This document shows positions 1 to 10,966 of a stretch of 64,000 nt of DNA, piece by piece. The notes beneath the pieces are model-generated. The model was not told the DNA's origin and ran no database searches. It saw only the letters and a program-made list of their open reading frames with translations. The stretch comes from Nelumbo lutea (Eukaryota > Streptophyta > Magnoliopsida > Proteales > Nelumbonaceae). Each line of letters begins with the position of its first letter. Position 1 is the stretch's first letter. The position numbers and the translations under genes are program-made. Location of the stretch: positions 9,796,633-9,860,632 of the forward strand of contig JAKGHH010000006.1 in NCBI GenBank assembly GCA_022828595.1. The letters are read 5' to 3'.

Positions 1-656
1 CAACTACAGCAATAATACTAACTTAAGCATTGGAATGACCTCATTGGGTCATCCACCTGGTCTCTCTGATCTCTGTTTTGCAGTTTGATCCATCTCATCA
101 CATGAACAATGTCCAGGCATCCTTCCAGCTAAGAGCTTTTAGATCGTGCATCATTAGAGTCCAAATAGGTTGAGTGTGAATTCTAATTTATTTTGCTTTA
201 GAAGGATTGTTTATTTGAAAGTGTGGCATGAAGAAAAATGATGTAGCCCCCATTTTATATGAGAGAATTGAGGTGGGAGAAAAGTGATGCAAATTTTGCA
301 TCAGTTTGTGGGATGCTATAGGTGAACGCAAATGAGATGAAAAGGACAAACAGAGCTTTTCCATGCATAATTCAGGATCAGGTGGAGAGAGAGATTTATG
401 TTTGCATTGGCTGCCCACTCTTGGCAGGAATTCAGAGTGGTTGACACGTGTTCAAGTTAGCCTCACTTTAACGGGGTTCAGATCTCCTGCACTTGTTTTG
501 GAGTATGCAAGTGTGCAATTCCAATCACATTACTGCACGTAAGCTTTGCACGACAGCCTTGTTCTCATGTGCAAGAGATTATGAAATGGTGAATTTGGCC
601 CTATTAATTCTTTATACTAGTAGGAACCCATGCATCGGGAAAATCTGAAAGATTTA
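1..656. other. spacer, no gene seen
   Basis: AT-rich plant intergenic DNA. Short ORFs on both strands have no recognisable domain and no coding-like composition. I see no repeat with clear ends here. Confidence 0.5.
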
Positions 657-908
657 GGGTCTGTATGATTTGCAATCAGAATTGGAATTGGAATGGTCTA
701 TTCTCATAGTCAGTTTAGTTCTGACAGAAATGGGAATGGGAATTAAAGTCAGCATGAATGGGATTTCATTCCCAAGGGAGGGGCAGGGAATGGCCATTCC
801 CTCAAATGGGGGAATGAAATTCCAATTTCGCTCAACCAAATAGTTGGAATCAGAGTAGCCCTTCCAATTCCGATTCCAGACCCCTATTCCCGTGAACCAA
901 ATGGGGCA
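657..908. mobile_element. Tourist-like MITE (PIF/Harbinger type), candidate
   Basis: A 252-bp segment is flanked by TTA on both sides (654-656 and 909-911). The left end reads GGGTCTGTATGATTTG. The right end, on the opposite strand, reads TGCCCCATTTGGTTCAC. Many GGAATTGGAATGG-type motifs occur inside on both strands. A 3-bp TTA duplication with GGG-rich ends that resemble GTTTGGTT is typical of PIF/Harbinger MITEs. The two ends match only loosely, so this is a degraded copy at best. Confidence 0.45.
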
Positions 909-1365
909 TTAATAATTTTATTATTCATTTAATGTTGATTTATAAAAAATAATTATTGTTAATTGAATATGAACAAATATTTTTTAATAAATTTAGATTT
1001 ATTAATAATTTGTAGTAATTTTAATAAATTCTATTCCTTTTATTATTTTTAATGATATTTGATTAACTTTAAATAAATAAAAATAAATATAAAAGCTAAC
1101 ATTTTTATTAATTCCACCAATAATTAACAATTATATAGGAATGACAACGGGGTGGATTCAGGGCAAGGCACCCCATCCCTTTCCCTACCCCATAGTCAAC
1201 ACACTCTACACTATCCTTGCCCTGTCCCTAATGTCACAAGGGTTCAGGGCAAGGTAACCACTCCTTAATGCCAGGCAAGTTCAGGGGCAAGGCACATCAC
1301 TCCTCATCAAGGATGGAGAATCCTTGAATTTCCCTGTCTCATCTCCAATATTGGGCGGGTTCAAG
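909..1365. other. AT-rich spacer with GGGCAAGG-type motif cluster
   Basis: 909-1136 is AT-rich with nothing recognisable. 1137-1345 repeats short motifs such as TTCAGGGCAAGG and its complement, which resembles the subterminal part of a non-autonomous DNA transposon. I cannot define its ends. Confidence 0.35.
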
Positions 1366-1620
1366 TAGAGGTGTAAATTGGGTCATGCTAGGTCGACACG
1401 ACATGACACACATGTTGCCTGTCCAAAGTGTGAATCGTGCCGTGCTAGCCCACGAGGCGTCCCGGGCTATGCATCCCTCCTCTAGGATAATTTGAGAGGT
1501 CGGTTTGACATGGCCTGAGCCCGTGCCGTGTCGTGGATCAAGCTGGTCCATGGGCCAAGCCTTGGGCCAGACCATGTCACACACCAAGAGAAGCTCAAGG
1601 CCAACGCACCCACTCCCCAT
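1366..1620. repeat. hAT-like MITE fragment (TAGAGGTG end)
   Basis: It begins with TAGAGGTGTAAATTGG, close to the TAGGGGTG terminus of the hAT MITEs elsewhere in the window. The GC-rich interior repeats motifs such as CGTGCCGTG and GGGCCAAGC. No matching right end or target duplication was found. The long minus-strand reading frame across it is a by-product of GC richness. Confidence 0.4.
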
Positions 1621-1621
1621 C

Positions 1622-1895
1622 CAAGGTTTTTAAAATTGGACTGAATAGGGAACCGTTATGGGGTCAAACGGTCTGACTGTTCGCTCTGAACGGATGACCC
1701 GCTCTGACAAAAAATTTAGAAAAATAAAAAAAAAGAACAAAAACTTTTGTCCGGGTTGACGGTTCGACTGCCCAGTCAATGATTCGCTAACCAAATTAAC
1801 GGTTTTTGGACAAAAAACAGTTTTAAGGTTCAACGGTGTCCGATTCCCAATTTTCCCAGTCTAACCATCTGGTTTGATCTAGTTTTGAAAACACT
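1622..1895. mobile_element. hAT-type MITE, CATGG family (degraded copy)
   Basis: Related to the better-preserved copy at 30410-30709. The left end is CAAGGTTTTTAAAATTGG. The right end is CTAGTTTTGAAAACACTA, which is roughly its inverted complement. The interior carries motifs such as CGGTCTGACTGTTCG, seen again near 24 kb and 30.6 kb. Flanking octamers TCCCCATC and TCCCTGTC differ by two transitions, so they may be an old 8-bp duplication. Confidence 0.5.
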
Positions 1896-3215
1896 ATCCC
1901 TGTCAACCCAATATCCAATTATTTGATATTAGAAATGATCAAAAGAATATATTGGGTATCAACCACATGGTAAATGTCTAAAAGTACACTAAATTGTCTT
2001 TGATATTCAAAAATGTTATTTTATGAAAAGTTTGAAAATTTTATTGTACTTGTGTAATTTTGAAAATTTAATCAAATTTATTTAAATTTTTATAAAATAA
2101 TTTATTTTATTTTTAAATGGTTTACTTACAGAATTATACTAATTTATCTTATAATTTCTAATATAAACTAACCGATAATTTCCATTTTCCAATATTATAC
2201 TAATTTATCTTAATAAGTTGTGCAATTATTTGTTGAAATTATAGTTTTCCATTTCCAATAGTCATTTATCTTTATTAATTTTCAATAATTTGCAATGAAA
2301 ATTACATAATTTTTCAATAGTTTTCCAAAATCTATCAAATATAATAAAATTTCCTTAAATTTACAAAATATTCTAATAATTTTCATTAATTATTTAATGC
2401 ATTTTAAATAAACTTTCAAATACTTTATATCTTTTAATTTCAAAAATGTTATTTTATGAAAATGTATTTTTATGAAAATTTTTTAAAAACTTATTACATT
2501 TGTGTAACTATGGGGATTTATTGAAATTTTTTTAAATTGTTATTAAATATATATTTTTATTTGATAGTTTACTAACAAAATTACACTAATTTATCTTTTA
2601 TTTTTTAATATAAATTAATTAATAATTTCATTTTCTAACATTATAATATTTTGTTCCCCAGTTTGTATTTGGTTATTAATTATAATAATAACAACAACTA
2701 AAATTTTATATTTTTTTATAATTGTTAAATATAATTCTCAATTTTATAGAAATTAGTTAAAGAGTTTTCATTTTCTATAAAATGTTGTTAATGTGTTAAT
2801 TAATAAAAATATTTATTAATTTTTGATAATTTACTATCCATACTAATAAGAATATTTAATTTTTGGTAATTTAATAATTGCATTTATTAACTTTTGGTAA
2901 TAACACTATTTAATACTCATTGAATATGGGTGGGATTAAATATTAACCATATTTAACTATTTATTAATTAATATGAATATTTTAAATGAGGGATAGTGGA
3001 TATAGATTAGGGGATGCATTTTAAGAATTGATTAGGGAGTGAGGCAACATGATACTTTCCTATTGGTTTAAATGAGATACCTTAGGAGAGAGATTATAGG
3101 AATATTTTTAGTTAGTTGGGTGACATGGCTTAATGGGAGTGGTGGGAAGGGGAGAGGAGAAAAATCAAAGAGAATGCAGGGTGGGGATAATGGGGCAAGG
3201 AGAGGCATGGTGACA
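1896..3215 (-). repeat. AT-rich Helitron-like segment (H0) with an internal tandem duplication
   Basis: No gene. A roughly 210-bp stretch from 2008 is repeated from 2441, 433 bp later and degenerate; both copies start CAAAAATGTTATTTTATGAA. The right end (about 3020-3215, read on the minus strand) resembles the 5' region of H1 at 5823-5700: both carry CACCATRCCTCTCCTTGC followed by AAACCAATAGG. This suggests a second, incomplete Helitron-like unit lying directly beyond the 3' hairpin of H1. Assignment rests on similarity between these copies only. Confidence 0.4.
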
Positions 3216-3217
3216 AG

Positions 3218-3236
3218 GCCCGTGCGGTGCACGGGC
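3218..3236. other. Helitron-type terminal hairpin
   Basis: Perfect inverted repeat GCCCGTGC / GCACGGGC with loop GGT. Plant Helitrons carry such a hairpin just inside the 3' end. The degenerate equivalent in H2b is at 41335-41351. Confidence 0.6.
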
Positions 3237-3309
3237 TTTGTTAAGCGATAGTTAAAAAATAGAAATACATAAGAGTATATAATTGTTTTATATTTTAACT
3301 TTTAATAAA

Positions 3310-3922
3310 TGATGTTGCTCGATTTGAGGTGGTGCACAAACCAAGGTTGTAGTCAGATAATCCTTGCCAACAGGGCGGAACCGAGGTGGAAGGACGAGGC
3401 TGCGCTTCAAGACCTGTGATCAAGAAAGGGAAGTCATAGGCCCGAGGAGTTATCCCTGAGTAGGCACTCCGACGCTCAAGTCAGAAGTAGGTGGTGAATG
3501 ATCGGGCCGAGCAATGAGAGTGTTGGTCCATGCAGAGTAACAGTATGGGTGTTAGAAGTTGGAATCCCTTACCTTGAGCGGGAGTACCTCTTTATAACCG
3601 AAGGTTCATGTCTTGGTCAGATTAGGCTTCCAGTGTTGCTGGGACAAGGTTAACCGCCAAGGTTTTTGGGATAGGGTCCTATTCCCTAGTGGAGTTGTCC
3701 TCCTCCCTTCTCCTATCCATAGTTGTGCTTATCCACGTGACGTGTGGTTGACGTGGTTGGGAGGATAAAATGGGGGGCTACGGTAATAGTGTAGCACGTC
3801 CGAGGCCACGGAGTCGGTGTATGCTGCAGAATTGGTTGGGATGTGCTGACAAGGCCGAGGTAACCGGGTGATGACTAGGCAACCACATGTCTCCTAAGGC
3901 CAGCTCAGTCATGACCCGAACA
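3310..3922 (-). repeat. solo LTR of a Ty3/gypsy element
   Basis: This 613-bp GC-richer block starts TGATGTTGC and ends CCCGAACA. It is flanked by 5-bp direct repeats ATAAA (3305-3309 and 3923-3927). On the minus strand it aligns with the LTRs of the gypsy element at 10343-18980: TGAGCTGGCC near the start, ACTTGAGCGTC, GGGATAACTCCTC and GCACCACCTC near the end. No internal domain accompanies it, so it is a solo LTR of a related but distinct family member, probably formed by LTR-LTR recombination. Confidence 0.8.
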
Positions 3923-3927
3923 ATAAA

Positions 3928-4315
3928 CAATCCGATCAAACTTAACCCGAGTTGGTCGGTTTTCTAGTATTTCAGATCGGCTTTGGTTTAATAATATTTT
4001 ATATTTTAAATTTAATTTTTAAAATGGGAAATTAGGAAAATTCCCATATTTCTTAGTCTAAAATATTTTATATCATAGATTTAACTTTTGTAATTTATTT
4101 TTTAATAATATCATTGTAATTTATGAAATTTAAAGTAAATTTTTAAGTTTAAATCTTTTGAACAAACAAACTAAACCGAAAATAAACTCAAATCGATACA
4201 GCCCGAGTTGGTGGGTTTTCACTAATGGTCAATCAGTTTCGAGTGACAAAATGCGAACTTGATCAAATTGATTTGGTTGGAAAAATAGTTTGCAACTGAG
4301 CTAAACTAATCATTG
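3928..4315. repeat. MITE-like insert shared with H2b
   Basis: Motifs GAGTTGGTCGGTTTTCTAG and CCCGAGTTGGTGGG, with an outer end near 4313 that reads TTAGGAGTCTTCAATG on the minus strand. The same block, inverted, lies at about 40218-40730 in H2b. The terminus resembles the TAGGGGTG ends of the hAT MITEs in this window. Its presence in both Helitron copies means it predates their duplication. Confidence 0.45.
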
Positions 4316-5788
4316 AAGACTCCTAATTTCAATTAAATTTATAGTCTAATCTCTAATAAATAAGAATATTTTAATCTTCAATAATTATATAAAATTAATA
4401 GCAAACTTACATAATCATTGAAAATAAGTTTGTAATGAAAATATAATAGATATATAATAAAAATACAATAATTACCAAAATATAATAAATACTAAAGATA
4501 TACTAAATTAGTCAATAAATAGTGTAATCCCAAATAATAGTTTAATCTCTAATAAGTATTCATCTATAAATTATAAAAATATATAATTACTAAAAATAAA
4601 TTTATAACAAAAATACAATAAATGTGATAAATTAATTTTCAAAAGTTAAATAGTTGTTTAATCTCCAATAATTATTGATAAATTTCTATTAAGTAAAAAA
4701 TAAAAATAGATTTATAAATAATTATTGAAAGCATATTTATAAAAATAATAAATAATTACTAAAAATAAAATAAATATTAATTATAGTATATATAAATATA
4801 TAATGAATATAAACTATTGTTGTAAAATTATTACTAATAAATATAATTTTATTGATAGTTATTTTCTATAATTATTAATTGATATAAGTGAAATTATTTA
4901 TTTACAATATTATTTAGTTATTGAAATAACTTTTTTATTTAAATTCTTAAAATAATAATTATTTATTGAATTTAATAATCCATAAAATTATAATTGCACT
5001 ATTATTACATAATTCGTTTTTAATTTTGTAAAATATTAAATTATTATTAATATGAATATTATGAATTCTATTATAATTATTTTTCTACTTTTAATATTTT
5101 TTGTATTTATTACATAGTTTCATTATTTTAACTATTTAAAATGTTGCCATGTTAAATATTTTGTTATTTAAATCTTTAAATAATATGTAAAATATTTAAA
5201 AATTTTCCTTGTTTGAATAATGTTTAGTTATTGAAATATTTAAATAATGTTTTATTTTTTTATTTTAAACTTTTATATTTGAAATACATTTAAATTGAAT
5301 AATTCATAAAATTATAATTTATATAGTTACTACATAATTTCATGATTAATTTTGTAAAAATATTGAATTAATAATAATATGAATATTATTAAATCTATTA
5401 ATTTTTTGTGTTTTGAATAAATATTTTAAATTTAGTATATAATTTCGTTATAACATTTAAATAGTTCTGATTTTTTTTATTGAAACTTTCTTTAGATAGA
5501 TATAGATAAAATGTGGGGGAGAGGATAAATAGGAATTAGAGATAGTTTAGGAGAGAATCTCCCTACTAAATTAGAGATAAATGGGAGTTAGAGATAATTT
5601 AGGAGATAAATTGGAATTAGAGATAATAGGATTTAGAAAAGCAAATCCTTATTGGTTAAGCATATGTGATTTCCCTATTGGTTTAATGGCTAATTATGTG
5701 GAATTAAAAAAATCAAAAAATCAAAAAAACAGAAAACTAGGAAGGGGGTTTGAAGCAAGGAGAGGTATGGTGATGTGGACAGACCAAA

Positions 5789-5794
<6 letters not shown>

Positions 5795-5821
<27 letters not shown>
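5795..5821. repeat. (TA)n microsatellite
   Basis: Uninterrupted AT dinucleotides at the 5' end of Helitron-like H1. Confidence 0.85.
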
Positions 5822-5823
<2 letters not shown>

Positions 5824-7139
5824 TTTTATATTTTCAAATTTAAAAATAATATAAAATGTAAAGAAAAGAAAGTTTGATTGCTCTCCATTTGAGAGACAAG
5901 AGACGGTCCATTGCAAACCAAACTCCTTAGCCCTTTCTTCTCCATGGCAGAAATCATTGACAAGAAAAATTTTCTCTTCAGTCATCATCCAGGGGCCAAA
6001 GCCATTTGAAGATAAATCCATTTTCTAACTATTTCACATTTCTTCTTTTCATCGCCTTCTGATTGTATACCCTTCCTCAGGTTTGACTGTTTGAAAAATG
6101 TCTTTCAATTTATAACCTAAGAGTTCTCTTGATTATCAAAACCCTAAACCAAACTTCTAAATATGTATCTCTCGATCTTTGTTTTTTCCTCACGAGGCTC
6201 ATCTAATTTGTTTTGGTTTTCCTTTTCCCCCCAAATATTAGTTTAAGAACATTGAACCTCTTCCCGCCATGACCCACTCCTCATATCTAGATAAAACTAG
6301 AGAGCTTTAGCCATTTTATGTATCAACATCATTCAAACTTCAGCATCTCCTTGCTACATCTGACGAGTTGGGGTTAGAGCTGGGTTGGAGAAAATGGTGC
6401 CAGGTGAGAATTTAAAGGAAGACAGACTCTACCCTGCATCGGTCCTTTGTGGTGTTTACTAAGCCATCTTTGGTGCTATTGCCATGGACATGGGTAAGGC
6501 TGAGGTTGCAGTTAGTGTGTTTTCACGATGTTGGGTGATGTTCATGAAGAGGAGCACCATGTTGTCAGAAATGTTATTCTCGAACTCCAAATCTTAAATT
6601 TTTGTTCTTCTATCAATTGAAGATTTAATGCTTCTGTGTGTCCATCCTATCCTGCGTAACTATTTGTTGAAATGTTCAAATAATAACTTTTTGCAATTAA
6701 AAGAAATGATTATATATGTTTTTTCTTATCGTTAGAAATGTTTATGTTTAAGTGCTAATTGCTGAGTAATGTTCAGCATTCACTATTAAAATCTTCTTTG
6801 TTCCTTGTTGTGGGTTTATAATTTCAAAGGGCTGTCCTCACCACTAGAATATTGGTTTTGGGGAAGGTGAGTCGTTGTAAAACGATGCTGGTTATGCATC
6901 TATCAGTTGCAAATCTCCTCTTCTCGATGAAGAAAAAATCTTTTGTTAATGGCATCCACCCCCGGCTGAAGAAGAAAGGGCCAGGATTTGATCTACAATC
7001 CGTTTTACTATTGTGTTTACCCTCTTCTATCTCTCGAATTAGCGGTCAATTTTTTTTGTTATTTATTAAATTTAAAAAATAAAATAAAATATGAAGAATT
7101 AACGGAGCCAAATTTGTACTTTCATAATTCCCACGCATG
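5824..7139. other. spacer, no gene recognised
   Basis: Mixed-composition DNA. A stretch at 6390-6560 looks somewhat less AT-rich and gives short peptide-like reading frames with stops, but I recognise no family. It could be a relic of a gene or nothing. Confidence 0.4.
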
Positions 7140-7500
7140 GATTGAACCCCGTCCAGTCCAAAATCAGTTTGGATGGATTGGACCAATCCAGTCCAAAATA
7201 TTTATTAGGTTGGATTGGACCTGGTCCGTCTATAACAAATTTATATTGGATTGGGTTGGATTAAGCCAATATCTGGTCAATTGATATAAGATAAGAATAT
7301 ATGTGTCAATGGACCGGCTTTGGGTTGAAACCAATCTAAATCAAAATAAATTTAAACAGATTATTAGATGGTCCAGACATTGAATTGGACCAATCCAAAT
7401 TAATCCAAAACATTCATTGGATTGGATTAGACCTAGTCCATTTATAATACTCACATTGGACTGGATCGGATTGGATCAAATCCGGTCCAATTGACAACCC
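7140..7500. repeat. hAT-like repeat with GGATTGGACC arrays
   Basis: Dense repeats of GGATTGGACCAATCC-type motifs on both strands. The right end is CCAATTGACAACCCTA; its complement, TAGGGTTGTCAATTGG, is the terminal sequence of the hAT MITE at 24911-25883. The left terminus is missing, so this is a truncated copy. The 98-codon frame at 6988-7284 is an artefact of the array. Confidence 0.5.
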
Positions 7501-7648
7501 TAGAAATTGGGATGCATGTTGGATGCTGACGTGCAGCACTGTCATTAAAACTGCACCCCGGCCTACATGGCTACACCAAAGTGTAGGAAACCCAACCTCA
7601 CTTTAACGTTTCATTAATCGTGATCAAAAAAACTAGTTAGAAATAAAT
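7501..7648. other. short spacer
   Basis: Nothing recognised between the hAT-like repeat and the tandem array. Confidence 0.4.
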
Positions 7649-9870
7649 GGGAAAATCTATGATACGAGAAAGATATGATATAGAAAGAGTCTTGACCAAT
7701 CAAAACCCACCCATGAATTTTGATAAATGATACCTGATTCGCTACCACATTTATGATTCTAATTTATTGGTCAATTGTTTTTCGGATATCATATCTTTTT
7801 CATATCATAGTCGAAATCTCTCACTCGTCCCTCGTATGGTTGTATGGCTTGCTGCTCGAACCATCGCAAATCAAAACCCTAGCTTCCCTGTTGTATAAAT
7901 CTTTAGTTATCATCAAATTTCTGTTAATCCACCTTGGTTGACGCAAAGTCAAACAAGATTCCATTATGTGGGAATCAAAATGGACCAAATACTTGACCAT
8001 TTATACAGAAAAAATAATGGATGTTAGTACTAAATTCCATGATCTAGGATGGTGTTTGGTATCGATGTAGTTTTTTGAAGAAATGGTGCCAGTTCAGCAT
8101 TGGAGATACATTTAACAGAAAAATGCCTAAAATTTTTTTTGGTTGAGCCATTTATCTGATAAATGACTCTCTCGAAAATCATGTGAACCGTTTATTAAAA
8201 AAACACCAATTTTGACGTTTCTCATTTTCAAAATCGATTTTTCATTGTTTGGCTTATGTGGTGCCTAATGGCGTCTAGTGGTGCCTGTTGGCGCTGAGGT
8301 GTAAAAAAAATCATACAAAGCGTTTAAAGCAGATTTTGTCTCATTTTTCAAGACAAAATCGTACAAAACATTTATCTTATAAATGCCATCTATACCAAAA
8401 AATCTTTAGAATTTTAGATAAGTGTCTATCATCTTCTTCATCTCCAAAATTTTATCAACTCAAAACACCTTACAATTTTCAACACGACATTAAAGATGAG
8501 GCTCCACCCTCCCTCCACCTGCAAAATACGGGAAATATACGATATAGAGAGAGTTTTGACCAACCAAAATCCACCCATGAATTTTGATAAATGATACCTG
8601 ATTTGCTACCACGTTTATGATTCTAATTTATTGGCCAGTTGTTTTTCGGATACCATATGTTTTTCATATCATAGTCAAAATCTCTCACTCCTCCCTAGTA
8701 TGGTTGTATGCTTTGCTACTCGAACCATTGCAAATCAAAACCCTAGCTTCCCTGTTGTATAAATCTTTAGTTATTATCAAATTTATGTTAATCCACCTTG
8801 GTTGACACAAAGTCAAACAAGATTCCATTATGTGGGAATCAAAATGGACCAAATACTTGACCATTTATACAGAAAAAATAATGGATGTTAGCACTAAATT
8901 CCATGATCTAGGATGGTGTTTGGTACCGATGTAGTTTTTGGAAGAAACGGTGCCACTTCAGCATTGGAGATGCATTTAACAGAAAAATGCCTAATTTTTT
9001 TTTTTGGTTGAGCCATTTATCTGATAAATGACTCTCTCGAAAATCATGTGAACCGTTTATTAAAATACACCAATTTTGATGTTTTTCATTTTCAAAACCG
9101 ATTTTTCACTATTTGGCTTATATGGTGCCTAATGGCGTCTAGTGGTGCCTATTGTCGTTGAGGTGTGAAAAAATCATACAAAGCGTTTAAAGCAAATTTT
9201 GTCTCATTTTTCAAGACAAAGTCGTACAAAACATTTATCTTATAAACGCCATCTATACCAAACAATCTTTAGAATTTAGATAAGTGTCTATCATCTTCTT
9301 CATCTCCAAAAATTTATCAACTCAAAACACCTTACAATTTTCAACACGACATTAAAGATGAGGCTCCACCCTCCCTCCACCTACAAAATACGAGAAAGAT
9401 ATGATATGGAGAAAGTTTTGACCAATCAAAATCCACCCATGAATTTTGACAAATGATACCTGATTCGCTACCACGTTTATGATTCTAATTTATTGGCCAG
9501 TTGTTTTTCGGATATCATATCTTTTTCATATCATAGTGGAAATCTCTCACTCCTCCCTAGTATGGTTGTATGCCTTGCTGCTCGAACCAATGCAAATCAA
9601 AACCCTAGCTTCCGTGTTCTATAAATCTTTAGTTATCATCAAGTTTCTATTAATCCACTTTGGTTGACGCAAAGTCAAACAAGATTTCATTATGTCTATG
9701 TGGGAATCAAAATGGACCAAATACTTAACCATTTATATGATCTAGCATTTTAGATAAGTGCCAATCATCTTCTTTGTCTCCAAAAATTTATCATTTCAAA
9801 ACACCTTACGATTTCCAACACGACATTAAAGATGAGGCTCCACCCTCCCTCCACCAGCAAAATAATTAAA
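7649..9870. repeat. large tandem repeat, period about 864 bp, 2.5 copies
   Basis: Copy 1 starts at 7649, copy 2 near 8527 and copy 3 near 9390. Equivalent points are 7753, 8617 and 9479 (periods 864 and 862). Copy 3 has lost about 400 bp between 9732 and 9740, then resumes with the unit's last 110 bp. Each copy starts with a MITE-like segment that also occurs alone at 26906-27075. Each copy also contains AAACCCTAG (7874, 8738, 9600) followed by TATAAATC. The 62-codon frames in each unit are similar only because the DNA is repeated; no coding function is evident. Confidence 0.85.
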
Positions 9871-10342
9871 TTAAGGGCCCAAACTATTCTGCAAAAAGAA
9901 TCCCTAGTTGTTTCAGCGAGTAGAAAAACAAGAACACAAGAATAAAGATGGAGAAATAGCAAGAATCGATTTGAAGACAATGAGACAGATAGAAGTACAG
10001 AGCTATCCCCTGAAGTTGAGTGAGAATAGAATCTCTTGTTGACGAACTCTTGGTTTAGTTTACTAACTTTGGCATCAATGATGTAAAGACACATACTGGA
10101 AAGAACAATCAATATTTTTCATGAAACCATAATATTTCTCTTCAATCAACCGAGCTCTTACAATCGCATGAATTGATCAAAAGAGAAATCAAAAAGGGGA
10201 CCTTTAGCTTCAAATTCAAATGGGAAAGAAAAGGGAGAAGAGACTGAAGAGGAAACAAACAAGAGACAAAGCAAGTAGGTTAAGTAGAATAATCTTAATT
10301 ACTAATTTAGATAGCCTTTCATTCTGTCCCGTTAATGGGACC
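9871..10342. other. spacer left of the gypsy element
   Basis: No gene recognised. A minus-strand frame at 9765-10112 runs out of the tandem repeat into this spacer and has no domain. The last bases contain a short inverted repeat GTCCCGTTAATGGGAC, directly before the LTR. Confidence 0.4.
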
Positions 10343-10895
10343 TGATGGGGACATGGCTGAGCTGGCCCAGAGGCCCAAAGCCACCTGTCACAGCTCGGCC
10401 ACGTCAGCATAGTCCAGCCAAGCTACGATATTACTGTAATCTCCTGCCGACCATATCAATTACGTGCCACACGGATAAGCTCGCCTAGCGGATAAGGATG
10501 GGAAGACAACTCTGCCGAGGAGTAGGACTCTACCCCCTATAACCTCGGTAGGAACTCTATCCGGATTACCCTAGAACCCTACTCCGACCAGGATACAGAC
10601 ACTCCGGCTACAAAAAGGTACTCCATGCTCAAAGTAACGAACCCCAACTTCTGACAACCATACTGTTATTTAGCTCGGACCATCACCCTTATAGCTCAGC
10701 CCGACCATCCACCACCTCCCACTGACTTGAGCGTCAGAGTACTTACCCGGGGATAACTCCTCAGGCCTTTGACTTCTTTCTTGATCACATGTCTTAAAGC
10801 GTGTCCTCTTCCTTGTAGCTCAGCCCCGCCCAGTCAACAAGGACTATCTGGTTGCCCTCCTCAATTCATGCACCACCTCAGGTTGAGTAGCATTA
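10343..10895 (+). repeat. gypsy 5' LTR
   Basis: Starts TGATGGGGACATGGCTGAGC and ends near GAGTAGCATTA. Compared with the 3' LTR it keeps about 70 bp (around 10514-10583) and about 19 bp (around 10387-10405) that the 3' copy lacks. It contains CGGCTACAAAAAGG, a probable TATA-region equivalent of CGGCTATAAAAAGG in the 3' copy. Confidence 0.85.
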
Positions 10896-10897
10896 GA

Positions 10898-10915
10898 TTA
10901 GCGCCGTCTATGGGA
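10898..10915 (+). other. gypsy primer-binding site
   Basis: TTAGCGCCGTCTATGGGA begins two bases after the 5' LTR. It resembles the GGCGCCGTCTGTGGG class of primer sites common in plant gypsy elements, with apparent G-to-A changes. I do not assign the tRNA. Confidence 0.65.
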
Positions 10916-10966
10916 ACTTACAAAAAGCTCTCCCAAAAAATTTCTCACCGCACAACTTTAAAACTG

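Larger units (their letters stand above)
3216..5823 (-). mobile_element. Helitron-like element H1 (non-autonomous)
   Basis: Read on the minus strand it starts TCTATATATATA at 5823 after an A, as Helitron 5' ends do. Near 3218-3236 it ends in a perfect GC-rich hairpin (8-bp stem GCCCGTGC, 3-nt loop). The CTRR terminus expected after the hairpin is not intact; CTTG is found instead. The body is very AT-rich and codes for nothing. It shares its 5' region, an internal inserted repeat and its 3' region with H2b at 37814-41361 in opposite orientation. A solo gypsy LTR sits at 3310-3922. Confidence 0.55.

Noticed and set aside
6390..6560. possible relic exon reading LYPASVLCGVY and following residues
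   Set aside because: Too short, interrupted, and I could not tie it to a family.
9765..10112. 115-codon minus-strand frame
   Set aside because: Starts in spacer and ends in the tandem repeat; no homology recognised.
10331..10345. GGACC as a target duplication for the gypsy element
   Set aside because: No matching 5-mer follows the 3' LTR at about 18980.
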